DNA from: Archangium violaceum | GTDB taxonomy: Bacteria > Myxococcota > Myxococcia > Myxococcales > Myxococcaceae | Length of the DNA: 64,000 bases | Direction of reading: 5' to 3' | Assembly (NCBI RefSeq): GCF_016887565.1 | Contig: NZ_CP069396.1 | Location: 1,639,001-1,703,000 of the forward strand | Shown here: in pieces, positions 16,266-28,083 of the stretch | How positions within the stretch are numbered: position 1 is the stretch's first letter | Layout: every line of letters starts with the position of its first letter | Position numbers and translations under genes: made by a program | Notes under the pieces: model-generated | The model's database searches: none | What the model saw: only the letters and a program-made list of their open reading frames with translations | What the model was told of the DNA's origin: nothing

Positions 16266-16443
16266 GTGGAGTGTCCACGAAATTCTTGGACATCGTCGCG
16301 GAGTAGAGAGGGTTGGCTTCCTGGCGCGAGTTCAAGCAACTGGTCCGATGGTCGGACCAGTTCGAGCCGAGTGCGGCCGGAAGGCCCTCTCTCGCTGGCA
16401 GGACCACCGCCGACGATGTCCAAAAACTTCGCGGACAGTTCAC
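16266..16443. mobile_element. 178-bp palindromic, MITE-like element
   Basis: The whole stretch is an imperfect inverted repeat. The outer arms match over about 35 bases (GTGGAGTGTCC..TTCTTGGACATCGTCG on the left; reverse complement GTGAACTGTCC..TTTTTGGACATCGTCG on the right). The inner arms share a GAGAGGG block, and the centre is an 11-bp perfect hairpin, AACTGGTCCGA (16338-16348) and TCGGACCAGTT (16352-16362). The TGTCC-n11-GGACA ends recall terminal repeats of some insertion sequences. It carries no transposase; the open frames on both strands are by-products of the palindrome. No clear target-site duplication was seen. A non-autonomous element or large intergenic hairpin family is likely. 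Confidence 0.6.
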
Positions 16444-16786
16444 TAGCATGGGCCCGAAGCGCCGCCCGAGGCCGCGGGGGGTCCATGCGCGGTGATGACA
16501 TGACGTGGCGCAGATGCTCGTGGAGGACGGGGTCCCCACCCGGAGGAAGCCCACCTCGCGCTCGAACGGGCGATGCCGGGGAGAAGGGGCGACGCCGGGG
16601 CGGCGGAGCAGGTGGAGCGAGCGGTAAGCGGAGGCCGTGGTCGCGGCGGGCGGCCCGGCGGGGCGGCGAGGAAGCCTTCGCGCCGTCATCATGCGGTGGG
16701 TGCACGAAACGAAACCGCCGGCCACGTCCTGGCTCACTCTCTCGAGGAGCGCCAGGCCGCGCCGGCGGCTTCATCCCGGCTCGGTG
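16444..16786. other. Intergenic stretch with no supported gene
   Basis: 343 bases between the palindromic element and the end of the DUF4215 gene. Open frames run through it on both strands, as expected for GC-rich DNA, but none has a ribosome site, a family motif or normal composition. I see nothing else in it. Confidence 0.5.
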
Positions 16787-19171
16787 CTACGGAGCAGGAG
16801 CCGGAGGCGTGGCGCAGGTGTTGTCCACGCACTCCAGGCCGCGCTCGCAGTCCGCGTCAGCCGTGCACTTCGTGCCTTCCGAGCAGTCGTAGCCTCCGCC
16901 GTTCTTCATCCCGTTCACCTTGAAGTTGCTGTCCTGGACCGTCTCGGTCATGGCCTGGTTGCCGATGGACCCCTCCAGCTTGTGGGTGAGGGTCACGACG
17001 TTCCCACTGGACGTGGCCTTGATCTCGAAGGGGTCGGTCACCCCATTGATGGCGGTCACGATGCCCAGGGCGATCTGATCCGACGGCGTGTTGTTCGAGA
17101 CGGGGACGGGGACCCGGGAGCTGTTGTGGCTGCTGTTCCTGTCGAACTCGAAGGTGATGGGCGGGTTGATGCCGTCGCTGATGGTGAACGTCTGGCCATC
17201 CTGGATGCCGGAGCTCGCCACGGCGGTGATGGTGCCGGTGGCGTACGCGAGCGTCTTCGTCTTGCAGTCGGAGCTGCAGGTGCCGCAGGCGCTGATGTTG
17301 CCGTCGTCACACATCTCGTTGGCCGGGTTCGTGTCCTTCACTCCATCTCCGCAGACGTTGCCCTTGAGCACCAGGACCGTCTTGCAGTCCGAATCACACT
17401 GGTTGCAGTCCGAAACACCGTACCTGCACGCGGTCTCCTTGAGGGTGTTGCCGTCGTCGCAGACCTCGTTGGCCGGATCCAGGTCCTTCGAGCCGTCACC
17501 GCAGACGTTGCCCTTGAGGTTCGGCAGGGGCGTCTTGCAGTCCGCGGAGCACTTGTTGCAGGTCGCGGTGCCGTAGGGGCAATTGATCTCGGTCGTGGTG
17601 TTGCCGTCGTCGCAGGCCTCGTTGGCCGGACTCGGATCCTTCGAGCCGTCACCGCAGACGTTGCCCTGGAGGTTCAGCAGGGGCGTCTTGCAGTCCGCGG
17701 AGCACTTGTCGCAGGTCGCGGTGCCATAGGGGCAACTGGTCTCGGTCGTGGTGTTGCCGTCGTCGCAGGCCTCGGGGTGCGCGGGGCCGGAGACATTGAC
17801 GATGGTATCGCCGCAGACGTTGGGCTGGCACGTGTCGAGACAGTCGTCATCGCTCCGGGTGTTGCCGTCGTCGCACTTCTCGCCCCTGTAGATGTTGACG
17901 AGATGGTCACCGCAGAGCGCCGGCGTGCAGTCGGGGTCGCAAGTGGGCGAGGTCGGACCTTCGTCGCACACCTCGTTGGCCGCCGTGTTGAGGAACCTGT
18001 CGCCGCAAGCGGCGGGGGTGCAGTCGGCGTTGCACGTCGCGGTGTTCCGAGCCCCCGTATCGCACACCTCGCCTCGGACGGGGTTGACCCGGTTGTCACC
18101 GCAGTAGGCGATGGTGCAGTCGCTGTCGCAGCTGGTGGTGTCACCGCCGCCGACGATGTCGCACTGCTCATGGGCGGTGGTGTTCACGATGCCATCGCCG
18201 CAGGCGGCCGCGGTGCAGTTGCTGTTGCACGTCTCCGATTCGCCGCCCGTGTCGCACTGCTCCCCGGCCGTCCGGTTCAGGATGGAGTCGCCGCAGCGGC
18301 GCAGCGTGCAGTTGGCGTTGCAGGTGGCCGACTCGCCCTTGGCGTCGCACTCCTCTTCCGGGTCGCGGACGCCGTTGCCGCAACCCTCGCTCGAGCGGCA
18401 GTCGGCGCTGCAGTTGTCGCCGCTCATGTTGTTGCCGTCGTCACAGACCTCGCCGCGGATGTCGTCGATGATGTTGTTGCCGCACGTCTCGTCGGACCGG
18501 CAGTCGGCGCTGCAGTCGTCGCCGCTCACGTTGTTGCCGTCGTCGCACACCTCGCCCTTGGCGGTGTCCGTGAAGCCATTGCCGCACGTCTCGTTCGACT
18601 TGCAGTTGCCGCTGCAGCCATCACCGCTCTCGTTGTTGCCGTCGTCACAGACTTCGCCCTTGGCGGTGTCGATGATGGCGTTGCCGCACACCTCGGCGGA
18701 CAGACAGTCGGCGCTGCAGTTGTCGCCCGAGCGCGTGTTGCCGTCGTCGCACACCTCGCCCACGGCCGTGTCCACGACGCTGTTGCCACACACCTCGTTG
18801 GACCGGCAGTCGGAGCTGCAGTCGTCTCCGCTCTCGGTGTTGCCATCGTCGCACTTCTCACCGGCGGCGATGTCCACCACCTTGTTGCCGCAGATCTCGT
18901 TCGACGTGCAGGTGCGGCTACACCCATCACCGTCGACGATGTTGCCGTCGTCACAGACCTCGCCGGCCTGGATGATGCCGTCGCCACAGTCGGTCTTGAG
19001 GCAGACCTCCTGTTTGGCGGCGCACTTCTGGCCGGCGGGGCAATAGAGCCCCGAGGGGCAGGCCACGGTGGTGGGCTCGAAGCACGCGGAGAGGAGGGGA
19101 AGGGCCAGGAACACCAGCGCGAGCGTGGCGAGGTGGCCGGAGCGAACCAGGGAAAGAGGCTCTCGTCTCAT
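16787..19171 (-). CDS. DUF4215 cysteine-rich repeat lipoprotein
   Basis: 794 residues. The start at 19171 follows a GAGG site and opens a lipoprotein signal ending FLALPLLSAC. The body is about 16 Cys-rich repeats of the form CGN-x-x-x-D-x-x-x-GE-x-CDDGN-x-x-(S/T)-x-D-x-CS-x-x-C, the myxococcal DUF4215/TIGR02232 repeat; 11 carry a strict CDDGN and five a variant. A later 95-residue beta-rich segment and a Dickkopf-like Cys cluster (CTADADCERGLEC) end it. It should be a long disulfide-bonded surface protein. It lies 8 bases after a TPR/PEGA gene and in the kinase operon, so the kinase may govern its display or sense it. No function is known. Confidence 0.88.
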   Translation of the reverse strand: MRREPLSLVRSGHLATLALVFLALPLLSACFEPTTVACPSGLYCPAGQKCAAKQEVCLKTDCGDGIIQAGEVCDDGNIVDGDGCSRTCTSNEICGNKVVDIAAGEKCDDGNTESGDDCSSDCRSNEVCGNSVVDTAVGEVCDDGNTRSGDNCSADCLSAEVCGNAIIDTAKGEVCDDGNNESGDGCSGNCKSNETCGNGFTDTAKGEVCDDGNNVSGDDCSADCRSDETCGNNIIDDIRGEVCDDGNNMSGDNCSADCRSSEGCGNGVRDPEEECDAKGESATCNANCTLRRCGDSILNRTAGEQCDTGGESETCNSNCTAAACGDGIVNTTAHEQCDIVGGGDTTSCDSDCTIAYCGDNRVNPVRGEVCDTGARNTATCNADCTPAACGDRFLNTAANEVCDEGPTSPTCDPDCTPALCGDHLVNIYRGEKCDDGNTRSDDDCLDTCQPNVCGDTIVNVSGPAHPEACDDGNTTTETSCPYGTATCDKCSADCKTPLLNLQGNVCGDGSKDPSPANEACDDGNTTTEINCPYGTATCNKCSADCKTPLPNLKGNVCGDGSKDLDPANEVCDDGNTLKETACRYGVSDCNQCDSDCKTVLVLKGNVCGDGVKDTNPANEMCDDGNISACGTCSSDCKTKTLAYATGTITAVASSGIQDGQTFTISDGINPPITFEFDRNSSHNSSRVPVPVSNNTPSDQIALGIVTAINGVTDPFEIKATSSGNVVTLTHKLEGSIGNQAMTETVQDSNFKVNGMKNGGGYDCSEGTKCTADADCERGLECVDNTCATPPAPAP

Positions 19172-19179
19172 CGTGGACC

Positions 19180-20391
19180 TCAGAAACGGAACGTGGCCAG
19201 CACGCCACCCGAACCACCGCCGAGGAGGGGTGTGACGCTCACCTTCTCCTTCTCCACGGGCTGGCTGGGGTCGTCGATGCGGTAGGGCTGGGGTTGATTG
19301 AGATAGACGAGCACCGCGCCGGTGATGAGCGCGGCTCCGCCCACGGCGTACCCGCCAATGGCGGCGTTCTGCAGCAGGTTGCCGCGGCTGAGCGTGGAGG
19401 CGAGATCCGGGGTCGGCTTGCAGCCGCCGCACTCCGTGATACCCGCGGAGAAGGCGTCGATGTTGTCGCGGGCCTGCAGGTGGACCCAGGCGCTGCCCGC
19501 CGCCGCGGCCACGCCCGCGCCCATCACCAGCCAGGGCATCGGGGCGGCCCACCTCCGGCGGTAGCGGATGAGCTCATCGGCCTTGAGCATCTTCATGTCC
19601 AGCGTCGTCGTCTCGCCGGGGAGGAGCGTGCGGCTCTGGTCAGTGGTCGCGTAGCCCTGCAGGGTCGCGACGATGCTGTGCGCGCCGGGCCGCACCAGCC
19701 CCGCGTAGCGCCCCGGTCCGGTGAACAGCGTCTGGCCGTCCATCGTCACGGTGGCCCCGGGCGTTTCACAGGTGATGTCCACCCGGGCGAGCTGCTTCTC
19801 GATGAGCGTCTTGTAGTTGCGGGCGTACTCGAACTTCTCCTTCTCGAGCGGATCCGGCCCATAGCGCAGCGCCGCCACCAGGTGCTCGTGCACCTCGATG
19901 GGCTGATCCAGGTTCATCAGCACCAGCGCCAGGTTGTAGTGGATGGCCGGATGGTCCCAGAGCGCGAGCGCCTTGCGGTACTTGTCGGCGGCCGGCACGA
20001 AGACGGACTCCTTGAGCAGGGTGTTGCCCTCCCGGAAGAGCTCGAGCGCGCTGTCCTGCTTCTCCTTCGGGACGCCCTTGGCCCAGGGGCGCTCGCGGAG
20101 CGGCTCGGCCGCGGTGTCCGCCGTGGGGGCATCGAGCGTGGAGGGCTGGGCGGCGACGGGTGGCTCGGCGGCGGGCAGCTCGGCGATGGGCGGCTCGGCG
20201 GCGGGCGGCTCCACGGCGTCGGGCTTCGGCTTGACCCGGGAGCGGCTCTTGGCGCCGGACTGCTTGACGGCGGCTGTCTTCGCGGAGCCCGTCCGTTGCC
20301 GGGCGCCGCTGGGGCGCTGGGCCTCCGCGGGCACCGCCCACAGCGTCAGGAGCGCCACCGATACGGCGAGAGCGATCTTGGACCTGTTCAT
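19180..20391 (-). CDS. TPR and PEGA domain membrane protein
   Basis: 403 residues. The start at 20391 has GAGAAGGG upstream and begins a signal peptide (LAVSVALLTLWAVPAEAQ). A low-complexity Pro/Ala/Glu region (about 30-100) leads to a TPR-like helical part (about 115-195), then a PEGA beta domain (about 205-270: ITCETPGATVTMDGQTLF, GLVRPGAHSIVATLQGY) and two hydrophobic helices near 285-305 and 345-370. PEGA proteins commonly occur with myxobacterial Ser/Thr kinases and are thought to bind surface or envelope parts. It lies between the kinase gene (20-base gap) and the DUF4215 gene (8-base gap). Confidence 0.85.
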   Translation of the reverse strand: MNRSKIALAVSVALLTLWAVPAEAQRPSGARQRTGSAKTAAVKQSGAKSRSRVKPKPDAVEPPAAEPPIAELPAAEPPVAAQPSTLDAPTADTAAEPLRERPWAKGVPKEKQDSALELFREGNTLLKESVFVPAADKYRKALALWDHPAIHYNLALVLMNLDQPIEVHEHLVAALRYGPDPLEKEKFEYARNYKTLIEKQLARVDITCETPGATVTMDGQTLFTGPGRYAGLVRPGAHSIVATLQGYATTDQSRTLLPGETTTLDMKMLKADELIRYRRRWAAPMPWLVMGAGVAAAAGSAWVHLQARDNIDAFSAGITECGGCKPTPDLASTLSRGNLLQNAAIGGYAVGGAALITGAVLVYLNQPQPYRIDDPSQPVEKEKVSVTPLLGGGSGGVLATFRF

Positions 20392-20411
20392 CACCCTTCT
20401 CACGGCTCGTC

Positions 20412-23369
<2,958 letters not shown>

Positions 23370-23482
23370 GTGCGGCCACGTTCCCTACGAAGCATTCACG
23401 AACCGGGGGGAACACGAGAGGGCGCCGGCAACTCCTCCGGAACACGGAGCTTCCGCTCCCATCCTCTTTTTTCCTCACCAGT

Positions 23483-23502
23483 GTCCATGATCATACATGG
23501 AC
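23483..23502. promoter_or_regulatory. Inverted repeat upstream of kinase operon
   Basis: GTCCATG (23483-23489) and CATGGAC (23496-23502) are exact reverse complements around an AT-rich 6-base centre (ATCATA), in an AT-richer stretch upstream of the kinase-nSTAND gene (start 23369). It has the look of an operator. The rest of 23370-23630 shows no gene. Confidence 0.45.
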
Positions 23503-23593
23503 GCGGGAGATCGCATAATGCGTGGCCACCAGAAGGGTCCTCATCCGCGGGTGGGGAGCCGCTCCGAGGGTGTGTGACGCCTGGGCCAGCCCA

Positions 23594-23614
23594 CCTGCCC
23601 CGCTGGAGGGCAGG
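23594..23614 (-). terminator. Possible terminator hairpin after NHL lipoprotein
   Basis: CCTGCCC (23594-23600) and GGGCAGG (23608-23614) make a 7-bp stem with a 7-base loop, 16 bases past the stop of the minus-strand NHL gene. No T-run follows, so it is at best a weak terminator. Confidence 0.35.
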
Positions 23615-23630
23615 CGGGCGGGCGGGGAGC

Positions 23631-25322
23631 TCAACGGCTCTCGAAGACGAGGACGCGGTTGGAGCCGTAGTCCGACACCACCACGTGGGGCCACGCCAGG
23701 AGCAATCCGCTCGGGCTGCGGAGGTTCCGGGCGCTCGTGGTCCCGGTGGCGGGGTCCTGCTGATTGGCGGAGTTGAAGTTCGCCTGTCCGAGGACGAGGT
23801 CCGCCGGGGCGCCGTTGGTGGTGGGGAACTGGTTCCACCCCAGCACCCGGTGGTTCTGGTTGTCGACCACGAAGAGCTGCAGCCCGGTGGCGGCGATGAA
23901 GTAGGGCGAGTTCATCTGGCTCGCGGAGGTGGCCGTTTCACGCGAGGTGAAATCCGGCTGACCCAGCACCACGTCCGCGGGCTGGCCGTTCCGGGTCGGG
24001 AAGCTGTTCCAGACGAGGACGCGGTTGTTCACGTAGTCGGCCACCACCAGGCGGGTGCCGTCCGTCCACACGCCGGTGGGGAGCCACAGCGTGGAGGCGG
24101 AGGGGGTGGCGTCCCGCGTGCCGTCACCATCCGCGTCGTTCTCGGTGCACGTGGTGAACGAGCCCTGCCCGAGGACGAGGTCGGCCGGCGCTCCATTCGT
24201 GGTGGGAATCGTGTTCCAGATGAGGACACGGTTGTGGCCACTGTCCGCCACCACCAGCTTCCCGTGGCCGATGAACACGTCCTCCAGGCCGCGGATCGAC
24301 CTCGAGTCGCAGGGAGGATTGGGCTCCACGTCGGCGAAGCTGACCCGCCCGATGACGGTGGTGGGCATGGCCCCGGTGCTCGCGGGGAGCGCGCTGTAGA
24401 GGAGGACGCGGTTGTTGTCCAGGTCCGCCACCGCCAGCCGGCTGCCGTCGCTGGAGAGGCCCTCCGGGTGCCCGACGCCCGACTGCCCGATACCGGTCAC
24501 GGCGCTCGTGAAGTTCGGCTGTCCGAGGACGAAGCCCGCTTGCGCGCCATTGGCCGCGGGCACTCCGTTGAAGCCGAGGACGCGGTTGTTGCCCTGGTCC
24601 GGGATGTAGAGCCGGCCGCTGGCGAACGTCGGATTGCCCCAGGGCCCGTTCAGGGTGTTCGCGCCCGGGTCGCCTTCCCGGTTGGGGGCATCGCTGGTGA
24701 AGTCGTCCTGCCCGATGACCACCTTGGCCGCCTGGAAGTTGTCCAGCGCGTACCAGTAGGTGCACCGGACGGAGATGTCCGCCACGTTGCCGGCCACCGT
24801 CCCGCTCCCGTTCGACACGGAGCAGCGCTGGCCCTGGGGCAGGGTGGCCACGCTCACCGCGTACGCGCCGCCCTTCGCCAGCTTCGTCGTGAAGGTGAAG
24901 CCGCCCTCCTGGGTGACCCGGAGCACCTCGTCGCCGAGCTTGAGCTCGAGCGTGCCGCCCAGGCCCTGCACGGTGCCCCCGACCGTGTACGTACTCGCCA
25001 CGCAGCTCACCTGGACGGAGCTCACGTCCGCGCCCGACACCTTGCCCGTCCCACCCTGCACCGTGCACTGCTGCTCCGGGGGTTGGGTGGCCACCGTCAC
25101 CGCGTAGTTGCTCTCGTCCACCAGCGGCGTCTCGAACGAGAACGGCCCATCCGCGGTGCGGGTGAGGCGCTGCTCTCCGTTGAGCTGGAGGGTGAGACTT
25201 CCAGAGAGGCCGTTGATGGTGCCGCCCACCCGGTACTGCTTGGGGGCGGGCTCAGGATCCGACCCCGGGCACGCGGTCATCAGCGTGGCCACACTCAAGA
25301 GACCTAGTCGTCCAATGCGCAT
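23631..25322 (-). CDS. NHL-repeat beta-propeller lipoprotein
   Basis: 563 residues. The lipoprotein signal ends LMTAC (Cys18). Two tandem beta-sandwich repeats follow (about 28-105 and 108-187), each starting YxVGGTxxGLxGxLxLxL and ending in a Cys pair. The rest (about 190-563) is a propeller of NHL-like blades with the repeated cores ADLVLGQ, NNRVLxxN and LVVADxxNNRVL. Such proteins are exported binding scaffolds; the ligand is unknown. The frequent VLGQxxFTS motif marks a family common in myxobacteria and other large-genome bacteria. It lies downstream of the SET-domain gene by 54 bases, same direction. Confidence 0.85.
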   Translation of the reverse strand: MRIGRLGLLSVATLMTACPGSDPEPAPKQYRVGGTINGLSGSLTLQLNGEQRLTRTADGPFSFETPLVDESNYAVTVATQPPEQQCTVQGGTGKVSGADVSSVQVSCVASTYTVGGTVQGLGGTLELKLGDEVLRVTQEGGFTFTTKLAKGGAYAVSVATLPQGQRCSVSNGSGTVAGNVADISVRCTYWYALDNFQAAKVVIGQDDFTSDAPNREGDPGANTLNGPWGNPTFASGRLYIPDQGNNRVLGFNGVPAANGAQAGFVLGQPNFTSAVTGIGQSGVGHPEGLSSDGSRLAVADLDNNRVLLYSALPASTGAMPTTVIGRVSFADVEPNPPCDSRSIRGLEDVFIGHGKLVVADSGHNRVLIWNTIPTTNGAPADLVLGQGSFTTCTENDADGDGTRDATPSASTLWLPTGVWTDGTRLVVADYVNNRVLVWNSFPTRNGQPADVVLGQPDFTSRETATSASQMNSPYFIAATGLQLFVVDNQNHRVLGWNQFPTTNGAPADLVLGQANFNSANQQDPATGTTSARNLRSPSGLLLAWPHVVVSDYGSNRVLVFESR

Positions 25323-25376
25323 GCCCGGTTTATGTCACGGGCCCCGAAGGAGCGACAAGCAACAGGCCCGAGGCTC

Positions 25377-25802
25377 TCAGGGCATCTCCTGACCGCGCGT
25401 CTTCCACCAGTTCTCGCCGTAGCTGATGCACAGCTGCTCGCCGGGCTCGATGTCGCGCAGGGCGTAGAAGGTGAAGACGTCCTTGGGCGCCGCCCCCTTC
25501 TGGTAGCCCCGGTAGTACGACACGTTGGGCTCCTGCGCGTGGTTGTAGATCATCCCGAACCCCATCACGATCGACACCCACTCCCCGCCCCGGTCCTCCT
25601 CGTGCGGACCCCACTCGATGTTGAACACGTAGTCCGAGAGCGCGGAGGTGCGCACGGTACGGAAGGGCACCTTCAGGTAGTGGCACTCCTCGATGATGGT
25701 CCCCTCGGGAATGGGCTCGTCCGTGAAGACGCCATAGCCCCACTCGCACGGCCGGACCCTCAGCCCTGGGTGAACGAAGAGCGCCTCTCCTGCCTGCTGC
25801 AT
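25377..25802 (-). CDS. SET-domain protein (putative lysine methyltransferase)
   Basis: 141 residues, essentially a bare SET domain. The N-terminal motif GYGVFTDEPIPEGTIIEE, the central GFGMIYNHAQEPNVSY (NH at 87-88, equivalent to the NHSC knot), and the C-terminal FYALRDIEPGEQLCISYGE with Tyr128 followed by WW are all in order. SET enzymes use S-adenosylmethionine to methylate lysine; bacterial copies are uncommon and their substrates mostly unknown. It lacks pre- and post-SET parts, so it may act alone on a small set of proteins. It has no signal peptide and is followed by the NHL lipoprotein gene. Confidence 0.85.
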   Translation of the reverse strand: MQQAGEALFVHPGLRVRPCEWGYGVFTDEPIPEGTIIEECHYLKVPFRTVRTSALSDYVFNIEWGPHEEDRGGEWVSIVMGFGMIYNHAQEPNVSYYRGYQKGAAPKDVFTFYALRDIEPGEQLCISYGENWWKTRGQEMP

Positions 25803-26219
25803 CCTTGCAACCCTGTCGCGGTGCCGGGGAAGTCCGGCCCGTGGCCCGTGCTACCACGAATGCGCGGCCGTGCGCGGCATCGCCGGGTGGGCCTCACGCA
25901 GCCGCGCCGCTTCGCATCCGGCCAGGCGTTGGGCCCTACTCCCCAGGTGGTTCGGAGCGGGGGTGGAGCTAATATCCGACACCTCCTACAGCCTCCGGAA
26001 GGCGGATCTCTACAAGTGACGCCCAAGGTCACCCCCTCCAGTGAGGTGTCTCGTGGCGCTCTCTGTCCAGTCTGGAATCCTACACTATAGGTTATTTCCG
26101 GAGACGCCCTGCGTACAATAAGTTCTCGTCCAGCCTGATTAGACAGGCTTTCCCGCGAGCCGGGACTGACCCGACTCGCGGCCCCCCACGAAGAAGCACC
26201 CAGTGCCGAGGAGAAGTTC
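25803..26219. other. Divergent intergenic region, SET gene / M28 gene
   Basis: 417 bases without a supported gene. The part from about 26080 to 26150 is markedly AT-richer than its surroundings and holds -10-like elements (TATAGGTTAT near 26094; TACAAT near 26114 with TTATTT 16 bases upstream). This fits a promoter for the M28 aminopeptidase with a leader of about 100 bases. The open frames crossing it look spurious. Confidence 0.5.
26092..26119 (+). promoter_or_regulatory. Candidate promoter for M28 aminopeptidase
   Basis: TTATTT (about 26092-26097), 16 bases, then TACAAT (about 26114-26119) resembles a sigma-70-type pair in an otherwise GC-rich region, 100 bases before the start at 26220. 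Weak match at -35. Confidence 0.3.
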
Positions 26220-27998
26220 ATGGCGATGAGCAAGTTCGGTCCGGTCGCAGTGTGGCTCGCCTGCGCCGCCACCCCCGCTTTCGCGGAGGCCCCGAAGGAC
26301 AAGGAGGTGTGGATCACCATTGGCTCGGACGCGCTGGAGCCCATGCGCGCCTCGTTCCGGTCGCAGGGTGCGGAGCTGCCCGCCGCGGTGCGGGAGAAGG
26401 GAGGGGTGGCGGTGCTGCGCATGCGCGAGTCGCAGATCGACAAGCTCGCGGGGGCCATGCACGACAAGCTCAACCGGTGCGCGGGCTTCATCGCCCATGA
26501 GTCGGAGGCGGAGGCCCTGGCGGCGGTGGAGAAGGCCAGCGCGCCGCAGCAGTCCCTGGCGGCCAGCCTCATCTCCTACAACATCAACAACGGTCCGTCG
26601 GTGAACGCGATGATGGGCTCCGTGCAGGAGCTCAACATCCGCAACACCATCAACTCGCTGTCGACCAACTGGACGACGCGCCGCTACAACGTGCAGTCGG
26701 GCGCGGACGCGGCCACGTGGCTCAAGAGCCAGTGGACCACCATCGCCAACGGGCGCACCGACATCTCGGTGGATTTCTTCACGCACTCCTGGCTGCAGCC
26801 GTCCGTCATCGCCACCATCCAGGGCACCACGCTGCCCGACGAGGTGGTGGTCATCGGCGGGCACCTGGACTCCATCAACCAGAGCAGCTCCACCGGCGCG
26901 GCGCCGGGCGCGGATGACGACGCCTCGGGCGTCGCCTCGCTCACCGAGGCCTTCCGCTCGGCCGTCGCCAATGGCTACAAGCCGGCGCGCACGGTGAAGT
27001 TCATGGCCTACGCCGCCGAGGAGGTCGGTCTGTACGGCTCGTCCGCCATCGCCAACTCGTACAAGAACAGCGCGGTGAACGTGGTGGGCGTGCTGCAGCT
27101 GGACATGACCAACTACAAGGGCTCCAGCTACGACTTCGGCATGGTGACGGACAACACCAACGCCGCGCTCAACAGCCTCACCACCAGCCTCATCACCACG
27201 TACCTGCCGGGGCTGACCTACACCAACATCACCTGCGGCTACGGCTGCTCGGACCACGCCTCGTGGAACAGCGCGGGCTACCCGGCCACGATGCCCTTCG
27301 AGGCGACGATGAGCACGGACAACCCGCAGATCCACACCACGGGCGACACGCTGACCTACATGGGCGGCACCGCGGCCAACTCGGTGAAGTTCGCCAAGCT
27401 CGCCGTGGCCTTCCTGGGTGAGGTGGCCAAGGGCGCGACGACGGGCAACACCCCGCCTCCCACGGGCGGTGACGGTGGTGGTACCACCATCCCCGTGGCG
27501 ACCTACGACGCGACGCTCAAGGCCCCCAAGTGCGCCACGGTGGGCATCGGCTGCGACTCGGGCACGCTGCTCAACGGCCGCGCCAGCCGCGGCCCCGAGT
27601 CGAACGCGCCCAACACCATCAAGTCCACCTGCGCGGACGGCACCTCGGGCACCTACCACTCCGACGAGTCGAACGACGCCCTCAAGGTGTCCTCGGTGGA
27701 CGGCACGAAGCTGACCGCCGGCAAGCAGGTGAAGATCGAGGCCAAGGTGTGGGCCTACTCCACCACGGCGGACACGCTGGACCTGTACTACACGGCCAAC
27801 GCCAACACCCCGAGCTGGACGCTCATCGGCTCGTACAAGCCGAGCGGCACCGGCGCGCAGACGATCTCCGCCACGTACACGCTGCCCACCGGAACCCTGC
27901 AGGCCATCCGCGCCAACTTCCGCTACCAGGGCAGCGCCTCCACGTGCAGCACCGGCGCCTACGATGACCGCGACGACCTGATCTTCGCGGTGCAGTGA
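26220..27998 (+). CDS. Secreted M28 aminopeptidase
   Basis: 592 residues; GAGGAGAAG lies just before the ATG. The signal peptide ends AATPAFA. A propeptide (about 25-110) precedes the M28 zinc peptidase domain (about 115-400), with metal and catalytic motifs in order: GGHLDS, PGADDDASGVAS, YAAEEVGLYGS, LQLDMTNY and GCSDHASW. This is the layout of the Aeromonas/Vibrio leucine aminopeptidase group, which trims N-terminal residues from peptides outside the cell. A Gly/Thr/Pro linker (about 400-425) leads to a C-terminal Cys-containing beta domain (about 430-592). A strong terminator follows at 28025-28065. It fits extracellular protein feeding along with the M4 enzyme. Confidence 0.93.
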   Translation: MAMSKFGPVAVWLACAATPAFAEAPKDKEVWITIGSDALEPMRASFRSQGAELPAAVREKGGVAVLRMRESQIDKLAGAMHDKLNRCAGFIAHESEAEALAAVEKASAPQQSLAASLISYNINNGPSVNAMMGSVQELNIRNTINSLSTNWTTRRYNVQSGADAATWLKSQWTTIANGRTDISVDFFTHSWLQPSVIATIQGTTLPDEVVVIGGHLDSINQSSSTGAAPGADDDASGVASLTEAFRSAVANGYKPARTVKFMAYAAEEVGLYGSSAIANSYKNSAVNVVGVLQLDMTNYKGSSYDFGMVTDNTNAALNSLTTSLITTYLPGLTYTNITCGYGCSDHASWNSAGYPATMPFEATMSTDNPQIHTTGDTLTYMGGTAANSVKFAKLAVAFLGEVAKGATTGNTPPPTGGDGGGTTIPVATYDATLKAPKCATVGIGCDSGTLLNGRASRGPESNAPNTIKSTCADGTSGTYHSDESNDALKVSSVDGTKLTAGKQVKIEAKVWAYSTTADTLDLYYTANANTPSWTLIGSYKPSGTGAQTISATYTLPTGTLQAIRANFRYQGSASTCSTGAYDDRDDLIFAVQ

Positions 27999-28024
27999 GC
28001 CTCGAGCAGGACCCCTGAAGTACA

Positions 28025-28065
28025 ACGGGCGGGCACCTCGTGGAGGTGCCCGCCCGTCTTCTTTT
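28025..28065. terminator. Strong hairpin terminator between M28 and SusD genes
   Basis: ACGGGCGGGCACCTC (28025-28039) and GAGGTGCCCGCCCGT (28043-28057) form a perfect 15-bp stem with a 3-base loop, followed on the + strand by CTTCTTTT. It ends the M28 transcript and sits 19 bases past the convergent susD stop, where it may also serve as a stop hairpin. Confidence 0.92.
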
Positions 28066-28083
28066 CGAAGCGTCAGCCGTGGA

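Noticed and set aside
16266-16443. Active insertion sequence
   Set aside because: Ends look IS-like, but there is no transposase and no clear target duplication.
16186-16737. Open frames on both strands with similar MSKNF-type peptides
   Set aside because: The likeness arises because the DNA is a palindrome; neither has a start site or family features.
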